DNA from: Psychrosphaera sp. B3R10
GTDB taxonomy: Bacteria; Pseudomonadota; Gammaproteobacteria; Enterobacterales; Alteromonadaceae
Length of the DNA stretch: 64,000 nt
Direction: 5' to 3'
Assembly (NCBI RefSeq): GCF_018861025.1
Contig: NZ_JAHKQH010000032.1
Coordinates: 52,807-116,806 of the forward strand
Shown one piece after another: positions 1-9,529 of this stretch (positions within the stretch are counted from its first letter, which is position 1; each line of letters opens with the position of its first letter). The notes beneath the pieces are model-generated. The model saw nothing but the letters and a program-made list of their open reading frames with translations, had not been told where the DNA came from and ran no database searches. The translations under genes were made by a program, and so were the position numbers.

Positions 1-1
1 T

Positions 2-517
2 AAGAGCACGATGAAACGGATTAAGAAGTCAGGAAACTATCATTTCTCTATTGATATCGATGATATTAAGCCGGGTAAATATCGTGTAAATGCTTATCTG
101 GCACCAAAAGGCAAAAATTGGAATGACCGTCTTGGTGATACAAAGTTTAAAGTAATAACTGTAATTGACGCGCCTAAAGCACCAAAACCGTCGGTTTATT
201 CGCAAAAAGATCTGATTAAAAAAGTAACTTGGCCAAAAACAATCATTGATGATTCTGAGGTGATATTAACCGCTAAATATGACATCACAGAAAATCGTGA
301 TCTGCACCTAAAGTTATTAGACAGCAGCAACTGGAAAGAACTCGGTGCATTAAAATATACCGTTAAAAAACCGGGAGAGATCTCAGTGCCGTTTAGTGAT
401 CTGGTGACTAATTTTCCAGCAGGGAAATACGTTTGGGTAGTCTATTTAACAGCTATTGATTCCGACGAAGCGCTAACTAAAAAGCAAGGCAAGCATTTTG
501 TTATCGGCGCTAAATAG
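2..517 (+). CDS. C-terminal part of an unidentified surface-type protein (5' truncated by window edge)
   Basis: The reading frame is open from the first bases of the window, so the ATG at 11 is probably internal and the gene begins upstream. The visible ~170 residues are rich in Lys, Asp and beta-type stretches, and look like two repeats of an immunoglobulin-like or carbohydrate-binding-like fold (compare PGKYRVNAYL near the start with PAGKYVWVVYLTA near the end). No catalytic motif is seen and I do not recognise the family. It lies 43 bases before the DUF6445 gene on the same strand and is probably the tail of another protein of the polysaccharide locus. Function inferred only from context. 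Confidence 0.55.
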   Translation, partial: KSTMKRIKKSGNYHFSIDIDDIKPGKYRVNAYLAPKGKNWNDRLGDTKFKVITVIDAPKAPKPSVYSQKDLIKKVTWPKTIIDDSEVILTAKYDITENRDLHLKLLDSSNWKELGALKYTVKKPGEISVPFSDLVTNFPAGKYVWVVYLTAIDSDEALTKKQGKHFVIGAK

Positions 518-560
518 TGGCTTTTAACTAAGTTAAGTTCGAGAGCATTGGAAAATACGC

Positions 561-1271
561 ATGTTTGATATCAATCGAAAACAACGCCAAGTGGCCCAAA
601 ACATTGGTCATGAACAAACCCCAATTTTTGTCGTTGATGACGTTTTGTTAGACCCGTCGGCAGCGATAGCCAATGGCGTTACTGCTGATTATGGTACTAG
701 CATGGTACAGGGCACCTATTATCCAGGAGTGCGTGCCAACGTGGGGGCTGAATATGGTATGGCGATATTGCAATTTTCAGCTCACATTTTATATCGGCAT
801 TTTCAGGTTCCAAAAGAGTTAACACTTTACCCAAGGAATGGCTGTTTTTCTTTGCTCACACAACGACCTGCAGACTTAAACTTACTTAGCTGTATTCCCC
901 ATTTTGATAATAACGAAACGTTTAGCTTTGCCATTTTACATTATTTAAACCCTGGAGATTTTGGTGGCACGAGTTTTTATCGTCATAAACCAACAGGGTT
1001 TGAAAATGTTACACAGGCAAGGCGTAAACAATATTTACAGGCCGCACAACAACATATTAATCAACATGGAAACCCCAAACAGCAGTATGTTACAGGGACA
1101 GATCCGCATTTTGAGCTGATCCATACTGTTGATTACAAACCTAATAGGTTGGTTATTTATCCAGCGACCATTTTACATTCAGCTCATATTGAAAAACCAA
1201 ACGTTGACGTTAACCCAGATCCTAAGTCAGGCAGGTTAACCGCCAATTTTTTTGTCGATTTTCAACCTTAA
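561..1271 (+). CDS. DUF6445 family protein (possible 2OG-Fe(II) oxygenase-like fold)
   Basis: 236 residues, no signal peptide, so probably cytoplasmic. The sequence matches my recollection of DUF6445, a family found beside TonB-dependent receptors, tryptophan-halogenase-like proteins and glycan-degradation genes in Alteromonadales. The layout is reminiscent of 2-oxoglutarate/Fe(II) dioxygenases: an HFD triplet (around residue 114), a later His in ATILHSAHIE (about 212) and an Arg in SGRLTANFF (about 224-230), which would give the HxD...H...R set. This catalytic reading is inference. The gene is 26 bases upstream of the glycoside hydrolase and likely co-transcribed. The ATG at 561 has only a weak ribosome-binding site. 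Confidence 0.7.
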   Translation: MFDINRKQRQVAQNIGHEQTPIFVVDDVLLDPSAAIANGVTADYGTSMVQGTYYPGVRANVGAEYGMAILQFSAHILYRHFQVPKELTLYPRNGCFSLLTQRPADLNLLSCIPHFDNNETFSFAILHYLNPGDFGGTSFYRHKPTGFENVTQARRKQYLQAAQQHINQHGNPKQQYVTGTDPHFELIHTVDYKPNRLVIYPATILHSAHIEKPNVDVNPDPKSGRLTANFFVDFQP

Positions 1272-1297
1272 TTCACAACAATTATAAGAATAAAAAA

Positions 1298-4072
1298 ATG
1301 AACTTTAAAAACCTGGGTCAATTGATGGTTTCAACCCTCATATTGCTGCCACTTTACTTGTGTGCCGCTATTTATGATGGGCCCACTGATGACGCGACAT
1401 TTACAGCGTTGTTAAAGCAAGTAAATGAAAAAAGTAGTGAACTTGATAAAAAAGTAGAAGAGGCTATCGCTGTCGGAGTTAATGTCGACTACGCCCAGGT
1501 GTCGCAAACAACGGTACGCTTGTTTAAAGACATATTTGCACCATGGGACAGAAATCACCCTGAAGTGGTTCAACAAATGTATGACGCCGTGTATTTTTCC
1601 CGTTTCGATCCTGTTGGCCCAACAGGTTTGCCATTTGATGAGCTACTCGATTGTATCGACGTTGTGGATTCGGCGATAGCGCAATTACAACAGCAGATCG
1701 ATGGCAATATCACCCTCGCTACGCCGCCAGATTTCTCCACAAAAAAAATCAAGCTCCAGGGCACACATTACCAACTTGGTGATGACAAAGTATTTGCCAG
1801 TAAGTTTTTTTGGCAACCAAATACGGAAGACATAATGCAGGCGTTTGGTCGAAGTGGCGAAGGGTATTTGTCGGTGCAACATTTGGAAACTGAAAACAAG
1901 ATTAAAAATTGGAGCAAGTCGAGTTTACGAAGCAGTATTGCCGAGCAAACCGCACAAAATCGAGCGCCTATTCAGTATTTTTTGGGCCATATAGTCCCGC
2001 AGTCATTTTGGCTGCGAGAAGATTACCCTCAGGCATTTGACGGCTCTCGGATATTTACCGATTACGACATAGACAACCCAAATACCAAAGCGTGGTTAAA
2101 CGTTTTGTTTGAGGAGCAATTGAGTTCGGCGATTGAACCTTTAGGGGATAACGAGCGAGTTCATATGATTGCCAATGAGCCTATGTTTTCAATACGGGAA
2201 GGTGGAGTCGAGTCGGCCCGTGGCGTATCGGAATTTACCATGAATAAATACCAAGCGTGGCTAGAACATAAATACGATACGATAAGCCAGCTTAATGTCG
2301 TTTACCAAACAAGCTTTAATAATTTTTCTGAAGTTAAGAACACGTACATCCCGCCAATCTCCCTTAGTTTTCAAGGTGGACCTATTTGGTATGACTGGAA
2401 TAAGTTTAATCTGGAACGTGGTAATCAATGGTTTCAATTTTTACACGACGGTGTTCATAACGTTGACCCACATGCTAAAACCCATGTCAAAGTGATGGGC
2501 GAACGTTCAGTCCATACGCCTTATCAGGACGAAGGTTTGGATTTTGAATTTATCACTAACTTGGTAGATATGCCGGGTTCGGATGCGCAAATGTCGTCAT
2601 TTGCTGCTGAATGGGACCTACGTCATGAGCAAGATTGGCGTCAGCGGTACAGTCTTGAATGGCGTGCGCAAAGCATTATGCTCGATTTTATGAAATCCAT
2701 AGCACCAGACAAACATATGTATGATTCAGAGTGGCATAATTTATCAGGGTCAAGATGGCGTGATTTCCATATGTCACCTGAATATGTTCGAGCGACATTT
2801 TATTTAGGGATCACGCACGGTTTAGGCTCGGTTACCACTTGGGTTTGGAACCGCAAAAGTGATGGAGCCATCGATACTCGCGCGGACTTCATCGGAACCA
2901 GTGTCACGCAGCCAATTCAACTCGACGCCTACGGCCGTGCTTGGAAAGAAATTAATGCACACGGTAATTTGGCACTGTCATTAACGCCAGTTGAGCGAGA
3001 CTTTATGGTCTATTACAACAAGGATGCGGCAATTCAGGACCCCAAATATACCCTGTATATGTCAGAAATGTACGAGGCGCTTAAATTACAAAATGTGGCA
3101 GTAGGATTTGCAACCCCATCGACCCTTGATTCCTTAAACCCGAGTTCACAAACCTTGTTTTTGTCCGCCACTCGATTTATTTCGGACGAAGATTTGACTG
3201 GTCTTCAAGCCTTTGCACAACGCGGTGGCAATATAGTGCTAATGGATGATGACAATAATTTCACTAAAACTGAGTTGGGGCAAACAAGAACAAGTGGCCT
3301 TGATTTGGCTGTATATGCTCGCTTTCAACGAGATAACGTATTGGCCATGCTTGAAGAGTTACAGGTAAAGGTTTCGATGTTAGTTCCGCACAAGGACGTG
3401 GATATCGTGGTCAAAAATGCTGAACTTGAAGTTGTTCATGGCGTCCTGTTGAGTCAGGCATCTTTGACATCTGGCTCTGCAACTGCTGGTAACGAACAAC
3501 GACGAGGAATTTCACTTATCAATACCAGTCAACAAACCGTCAACGTTAAGCTGTTGTCTAACATCGGCAAAGTATCCGGTATCGTCGATGTAATTACTGG
3601 CAATAACGTAGAAAATAACATCGAAATGCAACCGATGGACGTGCAATTACTGCAACTCGATTTACTCGAAGGTGTGAGTGATATAGAAGTGCATTCGATA
3701 GAAATACAATCGTCTGCTACTTCATTAACCGTTGGTGAAAAACTGACTTTGACCGTAGATATACTGCCTACAGACGCAACAGATAAAACCCTCCATTGGT
3801 CGTCTAGCAATTCAAATGTGGCAACGGTAGACAATAACGGGAACGTTACAGCAGTAGCGGCGGGTAACGTACAGATCACAGCGACATCACAACTGAGTTT
3901 AGTAGCGGACAACATAAGCTTAACGATTAATGAACAGGCCGTTGTAGACAAGCCTGAAAACCAAAATTCCAGTGGCGGGAGTCTGCCTTGGTTTTTTTTA
4001 GTCGCCCTCATTTGGGTTCGTACGCTCAGACAATCATCTTCCCCATTATTTTTAGGAGCTTCAAATGATTAA
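1298..4072 (+). CDS. Secreted GH42-like glycoside hydrolase (beta-galactosidase/agarase type) with Big_2 domain and GlyGly-CTERM-like tail
   Basis: 924 residues. An N-terminal signal peptide (first ~24 residues) is followed by a large clan GH-A type TIM barrel. N293-E294-P295 fits the acid/base Asn-Glu motif and E478 in YDSEW fits the nucleophile. Downstream, about residues 620-660 resemble the flavodoxin-like trimerisation domain of GH42 (LTGLQAFAQRGGNIVLMDDD). About residues 790-870 form a bacterial Ig-like group 2 domain (SSSNSNVATVDNNGNVTAVA). The C-terminus has SSGGSLPW, a hydrophobic helix and a basic stretch, as in GlyGly-CTERM sorting signals handled by rhombosortase. Likely acts on galactose-containing marine glycans; substrate unproven and GH50 or another GH-A family remains possible. 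It overlaps the next gene by 8 bases. Confidence 0.75.
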   Translation: MNFKNLGQLMVSTLILLPLYLCAAIYDGPTDDATFTALLKQVNEKSSELDKKVEEAIAVGVNVDYAQVSQTTVRLFKDIFAPWDRNHPEVVQQMYDAVYFSRFDPVGPTGLPFDELLDCIDVVDSAIAQLQQQIDGNITLATPPDFSTKKIKLQGTHYQLGDDKVFASKFFWQPNTEDIMQAFGRSGEGYLSVQHLETENKIKNWSKSSLRSSIAEQTAQNRAPIQYFLGHIVPQSFWLREDYPQAFDGSRIFTDYDIDNPNTKAWLNVLFEEQLSSAIEPLGDNERVHMIANEPMFSIREGGVESARGVSEFTMNKYQAWLEHKYDTISQLNVVYQTSFNNFSEVKNTYIPPISLSFQGGPIWYDWNKFNLERGNQWFQFLHDGVHNVDPHAKTHVKVMGERSVHTPYQDEGLDFEFITNLVDMPGSDAQMSSFAAEWDLRHEQDWRQRYSLEWRAQSIMLDFMKSIAPDKHMYDSEWHNLSGSRWRDFHMSPEYVRATFYLGITHGLGSVTTWVWNRKSDGAIDTRADFIGTSVTQPIQLDAYGRAWKEINAHGNLALSLTPVERDFMVYYNKDAAIQDPKYTLYMSEMYEALKLQNVAVGFATPSTLDSLNPSSQTLFLSATRFISDEDLTGLQAFAQRGGNIVLMDDDNNFTKTELGQTRTSGLDLAVYARFQRDNVLAMLEELQVKVSMLVPHKDVDIVVKNAELEVVHGVLLSQASLTSGSATAGNEQRRGISLINTSQQTVNVKLLSNIGKVSGIVDVITGNNVENNIEMQPMDVQLLQLDLLEGVSDIEVHSIEIQSSATSLTVGEKLTLTVDILPTDATDKTLHWSSSNSNVATVDNNGNVTAVAAGNVQITATSQLSLVADNISLTINEQAVVDKPENQNSSGGSLPWFFLVALIWVRTLRQSSSPLFLGASND

Positions 4073-5954
4073 TGGTCAAAAACGCTTATTTTCAAGAGTA
4101 TCGCTATTATCGACCCTAGCTATTCTCATGGCGTGCCAAACAGCAAATGGCAATCCAAAACCACTTTCAAATGAGCGAATTGTTTTTCAACAACAGCACT
4201 CGGATTTTAAGCGTGAAAATAAAAATTTAAGACAATGGGATGCGCCAGTTGTTGCCGATTTAGATCAAGACGGTTATCCCGACTTATTATTGAATGATCA
4301 TGGTTTTGCCATCCGTGTTATGTGGAATAACCAAGGAAAATATGCCAAACCATATGATTTGATCATGGGAGATGTACACGGGATTTCAGTCGCCGATTTT
4401 GATCAAGACGGCTTAAATGAAATTATTCTGGCCCGAGGCGGCGGCTCTGGCAGCAATGCCAGAAACTCAAAAGTGTTTCGCGTCGACAAAAATCGCCGTT
4501 TTAGTGAAGTTGCCGATTTTGATATTCCGCTTGAAAACATGCGGGGTCGTACGGTTAAGTTTGTTGATTTAAATAATAACGGCAAGCTCGATTTACTTAA
4601 TTTTGCTTTTCCTGATCAAGCTAAAAAAGGCCAAAGCGAAAACTACATTTATAAAAACGACAATAATGGTCAGCTCCTGCTCATTAATCAATTACCCGCC
4701 ATCAAGGTTGATGGGCAAAAGACACTTGTAACCGATTATAACAACGACGGCATAGCCGACATTCTTTTGTACGGGTTTGGTGCCGTAAAGCTGTATCAAG
4801 GGAAAGGGGATTTTAGTTATATCGACGTAACTAATAACGTTTTTGCCAAACCACTATTAAACGTAACATCGGTGGCCGAAATCGATTTTGATAATGATGG
4901 TGATTTTGATCTGTTTTTTACCCGAGGTAAAGAGTTTGACGGTGGCGATACCTTTTATGACGCGGCAAGCCAAGTATGGGGCTTTTTCGCAAAACGTGGT
5001 GAATTTCAATTTGAACATTTAGTGATGGGGGATATTTTTCAACTCGAAAACTTTCAATCACAATGGCCACATAAAAGCCTTTATATCGGCGAATCAGGTT
5101 ATGAGTACGATTACTCGGGAGAAACCCATTCAGGTCGAGATGTCCGGTTAGTAAATAGTGACGCCCTTGGATTTCCTGATAAAAGAGATAAAAAAGGCGC
5201 TTATATTGGTTATGTCGGTAACCAGCAATGGCGAGTCGCCGCCAATATATTTTCGCCAATGACAGGCATTGTACGCGGCGTTAAATCTTATCCAGCACAA
5301 ACGGTGAGCCCTGGCTTAAAAGACGTATTACTGCAAAATACCAATGGCGTATTTAAAGACGTCACAGCCGCCCAACAGATAATAGACGTTGAACATTCTA
5401 TGGGCAGTGCCGTCGGGGACTTTAACAATGATGGTTACGCTGACATTCTTGTTGTACCAAGGGGCAATTTGGTCACGCCAATTAACTCAATTTTATTGAT
5501 GAACCAAGGTAAAAAACGTGGATTTGTTAAAAGCGCTACGCACAATATTGTCACACCTGAATTAGGGGCAATCGGAATGAGCGCACAGGTAGTGGATTAC
5601 AATTTAGATGGGCAACTCGATGTGGTTGTTGGCAATGACCGCGGAAAATGGCACTTGTTTAAAAATCAGGTCAAGGGGTCGGGAAATAACTTTGTAACGA
5701 TAAATGTGGGCAAACATAACCAAGTTTCGCCATTAGGTGCGTTAGTGTCGATAAAAGCGTGTGGAGTTGAGCAAATACAAAAGGTCGGCGCAACAAGTGC
5801 AGCGTATTCACTCAGCTTTAATCCATTTGTACACTTTGGATTAGGAGCCTGTCAGGCAATCGAAGAAATTAAAGTCACGTGGAGTGACCAAACAGTGAAG
5901 TTGCAAGACGTTACAAACATTAAACTCAATTCAGTGATAAACGTTGGTAATTAA
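4065..5954 (+). CDS. FG-GAP/VCBS repeat lipoprotein with ASPIC/UnbV C-terminal domain (copy 1)
   Basis: 629 residues. A lipoprotein signal with lipobox ILMAC (Cys24) predicts membrane anchoring. Seven calcium-binding-like FG-GAP motifs of the form DxDxDGxxD can be read, starting with DLDQDGYPD at about residue 65 and including DFDQDGLNE, DLNNNGKLD, DYNNDGIAD, DFDNDGDFD, DFNNDGYAD and DYNLDGQLD; this predicts an integrin-alpha-like beta-propeller. The end (SPLGALVSIKACG ... VHFGLGAC ... VTWSD) matches the ASPIC/UnbV domain. Start supported by an AGGAG seven bases upstream, inside the end of the hydrolase gene. Probably an outer-surface binding or adhesion protein of the glycan locus; ligand unknown. 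Confidence 0.85.
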   Translation: MINGQKRLFSRVSLLSTLAILMACQTANGNPKPLSNERIVFQQQHSDFKRENKNLRQWDAPVVADLDQDGYPDLLLNDHGFAIRVMWNNQGKYAKPYDLIMGDVHGISVADFDQDGLNEIILARGGGSGSNARNSKVFRVDKNRRFSEVADFDIPLENMRGRTVKFVDLNNNGKLDLLNFAFPDQAKKGQSENYIYKNDNNGQLLLINQLPAIKVDGQKTLVTDYNNDGIADILLYGFGAVKLYQGKGDFSYIDVTNNVFAKPLLNVTSVAEIDFDNDGDFDLFFTRGKEFDGGDTFYDAASQVWGFFAKRGEFQFEHLVMGDIFQLENFQSQWPHKSLYIGESGYEYDYSGETHSGRDVRLVNSDALGFPDKRDKKGAYIGYVGNQQWRVAANIFSPMTGIVRGVKSYPAQTVSPGLKDVLLQNTNGVFKDVTAAQQIIDVEHSMGSAVGDFNNDGYADILVVPRGNLVTPINSILLMNQGKKRGFVKSATHNIVTPELGAIGMSAQVVDYNLDGQLDVVVGNDRGKWHLFKNQVKGSGNNFVTINVGKHNQVSPLGALVSIKACGVEQIQKVGATSAAYSLSFNPFVHFGLGACQAIEEIKVTWSDQTVKLQDVTNIKLNSVINVGN

Positions 5955-5955
5955 C

Positions 5956-7854
5956 ATGAAGACTATCTCAAAAGCGTGCCATAAAGTGGCTAGTTATTCC
6001 TTGGCAATCGTTCTTTCTGCTTATTTACTTAGTGGTTGCAGTTTGAATCCAATTGACGTAAATGACGACAAATCACCGGCTCAATTTGAGCCGATGAATC
6101 GCGATATTTTGCCAACCGGTGAGCGATACCGACGAAAATGGGACGGCCCTGTAGTCGTTGATTTAGACCAAGATGGTTTACAGGATCTAATCTTGACTGA
6201 CCACGGTAACGAACTGAATGTTTATTGGAATTTAGGGGGACGATATTCTCAACCTACAACCTTGCTAACACGAGATATCCACGGGGTTGTTGCAGCTGAT
6301 TATGACAAAGATGGCAAGATAGAAATTGTTATCGCACAAGGCGGCGGCGATGGCAAAAACCCTAAGTTTCCTTTGTTGTTTGAGGTAAATGAGGGACGAA
6401 AAATTCTGAAACAAAATGATATGAAACATTTTGAATTTACCCGCGGTCGCGCGATCAATTTTATCGATGCCGACAATGACGGTACTTTAGAATTGATAAC
6501 GACTGGTTTTCCTCTTAAATCTCAGAAAGCGGGTGCCAACCATCTTTATAAACTCGATAACAATGAGCAGTACCAATTTGTTAAATTGCTGCCTCAAGCT
6601 AAATGGCTAGGCTATCGTTTACAAACGGTTGATTACAATAACGATGGTTTTAAGGATCTGCTTTTTTACGGTGGTGCTGACATTGTTGCGGTGACAAATA
6701 AAGGGAAACTGGATTTTGTCGATGATACTAAAGATGTATTAGGCGCGTTAAATCAAACAAATCATGTAAGTAGCATCAACGAAATAGACTTTGACAACGA
6801 TGGGGACGACGATTTGTTCATAACTCGAGCGGAGCATCAATTTTCTCGTCAGCAATTTTATGATGCAAGCTCTAAACGTTTTGCTTTTTTTACTTTTAAG
6901 AAACAAAAGCAACAGTTTGATCTGTCGATTATAGGCAATTTTGAATTAAAAAACCTACAAATGGCCTATCCAGACTTTGATGTATTTGTCGGAAAAAGTA
7001 TGCGTAAACTTGAGTTCGAAAGTGACCGACATAGCCATAAAGATGTCACACTTACTCAACAACAAGCAACTGGCTGGCCCTCTAAACCAACTAAGAAAGG
7101 CATATACATTGGTTATTTAGGTGACAATACATGGCGATTGCTGGTGGATACGCGGGCACGAAATGCTGGCGTTATACTAAACGTAGAGAACAATCTTGGC
7201 TCTACTACAATTGCACCATATCCGCCAAAACTGTTTGAAAATAAAGGCGGCAGGTTTGTTGATGCCAGCGACAAACTAGGTAACGCAATTAATGAACAAA
7301 CCACAAGTTCAGCGGTTGCTGATTTCAATAATGACGGTTGGCCCGACATGGTTGTGATTAAATACGGCAATATGGCGACAAAAAATAAGCAATTTTTATT
7401 GTTTAATGACAAAGGCATTAAGTTCACAACCTCCGAAGTGCATAACATTGTTTCCGATGAAATCGGGGCGACAGGCAATGGTGCGAATGTACTCGACTAT
7501 GATAAAGATGGTGACATTGATCTTCTTTACGCAAATGAACGCGGGTTATGGCATCTGTTTAGCAATAACTTAGTTCAGGGGCAATCGACTCATTTTATTG
7601 GGTTTGTTGTGGGCCAATCTCCCGCTAAAAAAATCGACCAACTGGATGCAAAAGTGACTATTTGGGCATGTAATCAAATGCAACAAACGACGATAAGTAA
7701 TGGCGGAAATGCATTTTCTCAAAGCTTAAATAATCAGGTTCATTTTGGGTTAGGGGAATGCAAAAGTGTGCAAAAAGTACGAGTTAAATGGCGCAATGGC
7801 GAACAAACAGAGTTGCATAATTTAACGGTAAACCAATACCATTTGGTTAAATAA
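5956..7854 (+). CDS. FG-GAP/VCBS repeat lipoprotein with ASPIC/UnbV C-terminal domain (copy 2)
   Basis: 632 residues from the ATG at 5956, two bases after the previous gene; a TTG at 5944 would extend it by four residues but spoils the signal peptide layout. Lipobox LLSGC puts the modified Cys at 28. It is a clear paralogue of the preceding protein: seven DxDxDGxxD motifs in equivalent places (DLDQDGLQD, DYDKDGKIE, DADNDGTLE, DYNNDGFKD, DFDNDGDDD, DFNNDGWPD, DYDKDGDID) and the same ASPIC/UnbV end (VHFGLGECKSVQ). The pair is diverged enough that it is an old duplication rather than a recent copy. Translationally coupled to the gene before it. Probable surface-exposed beta-propeller with unknown partner. 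Confidence 0.85.
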   Translation: MKTISKACHKVASYSLAIVLSAYLLSGCSLNPIDVNDDKSPAQFEPMNRDILPTGERYRRKWDGPVVVDLDQDGLQDLILTDHGNELNVYWNLGGRYSQPTTLLTRDIHGVVAADYDKDGKIEIVIAQGGGDGKNPKFPLLFEVNEGRKILKQNDMKHFEFTRGRAINFIDADNDGTLELITTGFPLKSQKAGANHLYKLDNNEQYQFVKLLPQAKWLGYRLQTVDYNNDGFKDLLFYGGADIVAVTNKGKLDFVDDTKDVLGALNQTNHVSSINEIDFDNDGDDDLFITRAEHQFSRQQFYDASSKRFAFFTFKKQKQQFDLSIIGNFELKNLQMAYPDFDVFVGKSMRKLEFESDRHSHKDVTLTQQQATGWPSKPTKKGIYIGYLGDNTWRLLVDTRARNAGVILNVENNLGSTTIAPYPPKLFENKGGRFVDASDKLGNAINEQTTSSAVADFNNDGWPDMVVIKYGNMATKNKQFLLFNDKGIKFTTSEVHNIVSDEIGATGNGANVLDYDKDGDIDLLYANERGLWHLFSNNLVQGQSTHFIGFVVGQSPAKKIDQLDAKVTIWACNQMQQTTISNGGNAFSQSLNNQVHFGLGECKSVQKVRVKWRNGEQTELHNLTVNQYHLVK

Positions 7855-7883
7855 TCGAGAGTTAACAAGTAAATAGAATGAAA

Positions 7884-7925
7884 GGCCACTTATACTCAAC
7901 TAAAACATTGAGTTAATAAGTGGCC
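7884..7925. terminator. Strong hairpin between convergent genes
   Basis: Ten-base perfect stem GGCCACTTAT / ATAAGTGGCC, with an inner CTCAA / TTGAG stem. It lies between the end of the second FG-GAP gene and the 3' end of the convergent abgT gene, so it probably ends transcripts from either side, although no good T-run follows. Confidence 0.6.
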
Positions 7926-7990
7926 AATGGCTATTCCTGATTATATTTTTAAGCCTAGAACGTTGCTCGTTAGCAAGTTCTAGTCACTAT

Positions 7991-9529
7991 TTAGTTTGCA
8001 AGATATTCATAACTGGCTTGCAATCCAAGAGGAATTCCCGCTCCCCAGTACAGCATTAAAAATAGTGTCCAAACAATTAAGAAGCAGATCGAAAACGGCA
8101 ACATCATTGCTGTTAACGTCCCAATACCGGCACTGCTCACATACCTTTGACAAAATACCACCACGAGCGGGAAGTAAGGCATCAAAGGTGTGATGATATT
8201 GGTGCTAGAGTCACCGATACGATAGGCCGCCTGTGCTAGGTCTGGGGAAATACCTAATTGCATTAACATAGGGATAAAAATTGGTGCTAACAGTGCCCAT
8301 TTTGCTGACGCAGAACCAACAAATAAATTAATAAAACCGGTCAAAAAGATGATCCCAGTAATCGTAATTCCTGATGGTAACGCCATTGATTTTAAAAATG
8401 CAGCACCTTTGACCGCTAACAATATGCCTAAATTTGACTGTCCAAAAGCGTAAATAAACTGAGCGATAAAAAACATGATCACAAGGTAATAGCCCATACC
8501 GGACATGGCTTTCGACATTCCTTCAATAAAATCTTTAGACGATTTAATTTTGCCAATGGCAACACCATAAACTAGGCCAGGAATGAGAAACAATAAGAAA
8601 ATAAACGGTACGATTGATTTCATTAATGGTGCAGAGAACGCGGTAAGCGAGCCGTCAGCTGCACGCCAAGCTGAATCTTGTGGATAGGCAGAGGCAAACA
8701 AAATTATGGCACCTATGATGATAGAAAATAATGCCCAACGTAGTGCTTTTTGTTCATTTGATTCCAATGGTTCCATAGTTGGAAGATCGGATAAATCACC
8801 ATCGAGTTTATTGTTTGCCAGTTTCGGTTCGACAATTTTATCCGTAATAAACCAACCCAATAGAGTGACTACAACAGAAGACGCTGTCGTAAAATAATAG
8901 TTATTAAGAGGGTTTAATACCACTGTTGGGTCTAGCAATTGAGCGCCCGCTTGGGAAATTCCCTGTAACATTGGATCAAGGGCAGATGGCACGAAGTTAG
9001 CTGAAAATCCGCCCGAAACCCCAGCAAATGCCGCTGCAATACCGGCTAATGGGTGTCTGCCTGCGGCATAAAATATGACGCCACCAAGTGGGATAACTAA
9101 TACATAACCAGCATCAATAGCCGAATGACTGACGATACCAACAAGGATAACCATTGGGGTCAATAACCAGGTCGCTGTTTTAGCCATAATTGCTCGTAAA
9201 CCCGCGTTGATAAAGCCACTATATTCAGCAACACCAATACCTAACATGGCGACGAGAACCACGCCAACGGGGTGAAAATGAGAAAAGTTATTTACCATTG
9301 ACGAAAAAAATTGGGTGATGGCATCACCACTTAATTGATTATTAATTATCAATTCTTTACCTGAACGGGGATCAATGGCATTAAAATCTATACCTGATAA
9401 CACCCAAGATAGTGCCCATACGATGAAAAGTAGGGCGATAAATAGCACAGCGGGGTCGGGGAGTTTATTACCTACAACCTCGACTTTATCTAAAAATCGC
9501 TGAACAGTAGAGGGTTTAGATTGGTTCAT
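7991..9529 (-). CDS. abgT: AbgT family transporter (p-aminobenzoyl-glutamate / antimetabolite transporter)
   Basis: 512 residues, the length of E. coli AbgT. About a dozen hydrophobic segments are visible and the conserved signatures VLVAMLGIGVAEYSG, SHSAIDAGYV, GVSGGFSANF and GDSSTNIITPLMPYFP are those of the AbgT family of inner-membrane carriers. Known members import p-aminobenzoyl-glutamate or export sulfonamide-like antimetabolites using the proton gradient. No abgA/abgB peptidase genes are adjacent, so salvage of folate breakdown products is not supported by context; the true substrate is open. The ATG at 9529 has an AGGA eight bases upstream. Confidence 0.88.
   Translation of the reverse strand: MNQSKPSTVQRFLDKVEVVGNKLPDPAVLFIALLFIVWALSWVLSGIDFNAIDPRSGKELIINNQLSGDAITQFFSSMVNNFSHFHPVGVVLVAMLGIGVAEYSGFINAGLRAIMAKTATWLLTPMVILVGIVSHSAIDAGYVLVIPLGGVIFYAAGRHPLAGIAAAFAGVSGGFSANFVPSALDPMLQGISQAGAQLLDPTVVLNPLNNYYFTTASSVVVTLLGWFITDKIVEPKLANNKLDGDLSDLPTMEPLESNEQKALRWALFSIIIGAIILFASAYPQDSAWRAADGSLTAFSAPLMKSIVPFIFLLFLIPGLVYGVAIGKIKSSKDFIEGMSKAMSGMGYYLVIMFFIAQFIYAFGQSNLGILLAVKGAAFLKSMALPSGITITGIIFLTGFINLFVGSASAKWALLAPIFIPMLMQLGISPDLAQAAYRIGDSSTNIITPLMPYFPLVVVFCQRYVSSAGIGTLTAMMLPFSICFLIVWTLFLMLYWGAGIPLGLQASYEYLAN

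Noticed and set aside
3529..4011. 160-codon frame antisense to the glycoside hydrolase
   Set aside because: Ser/Thr/Leu-rich shadow of the Big_2 region.
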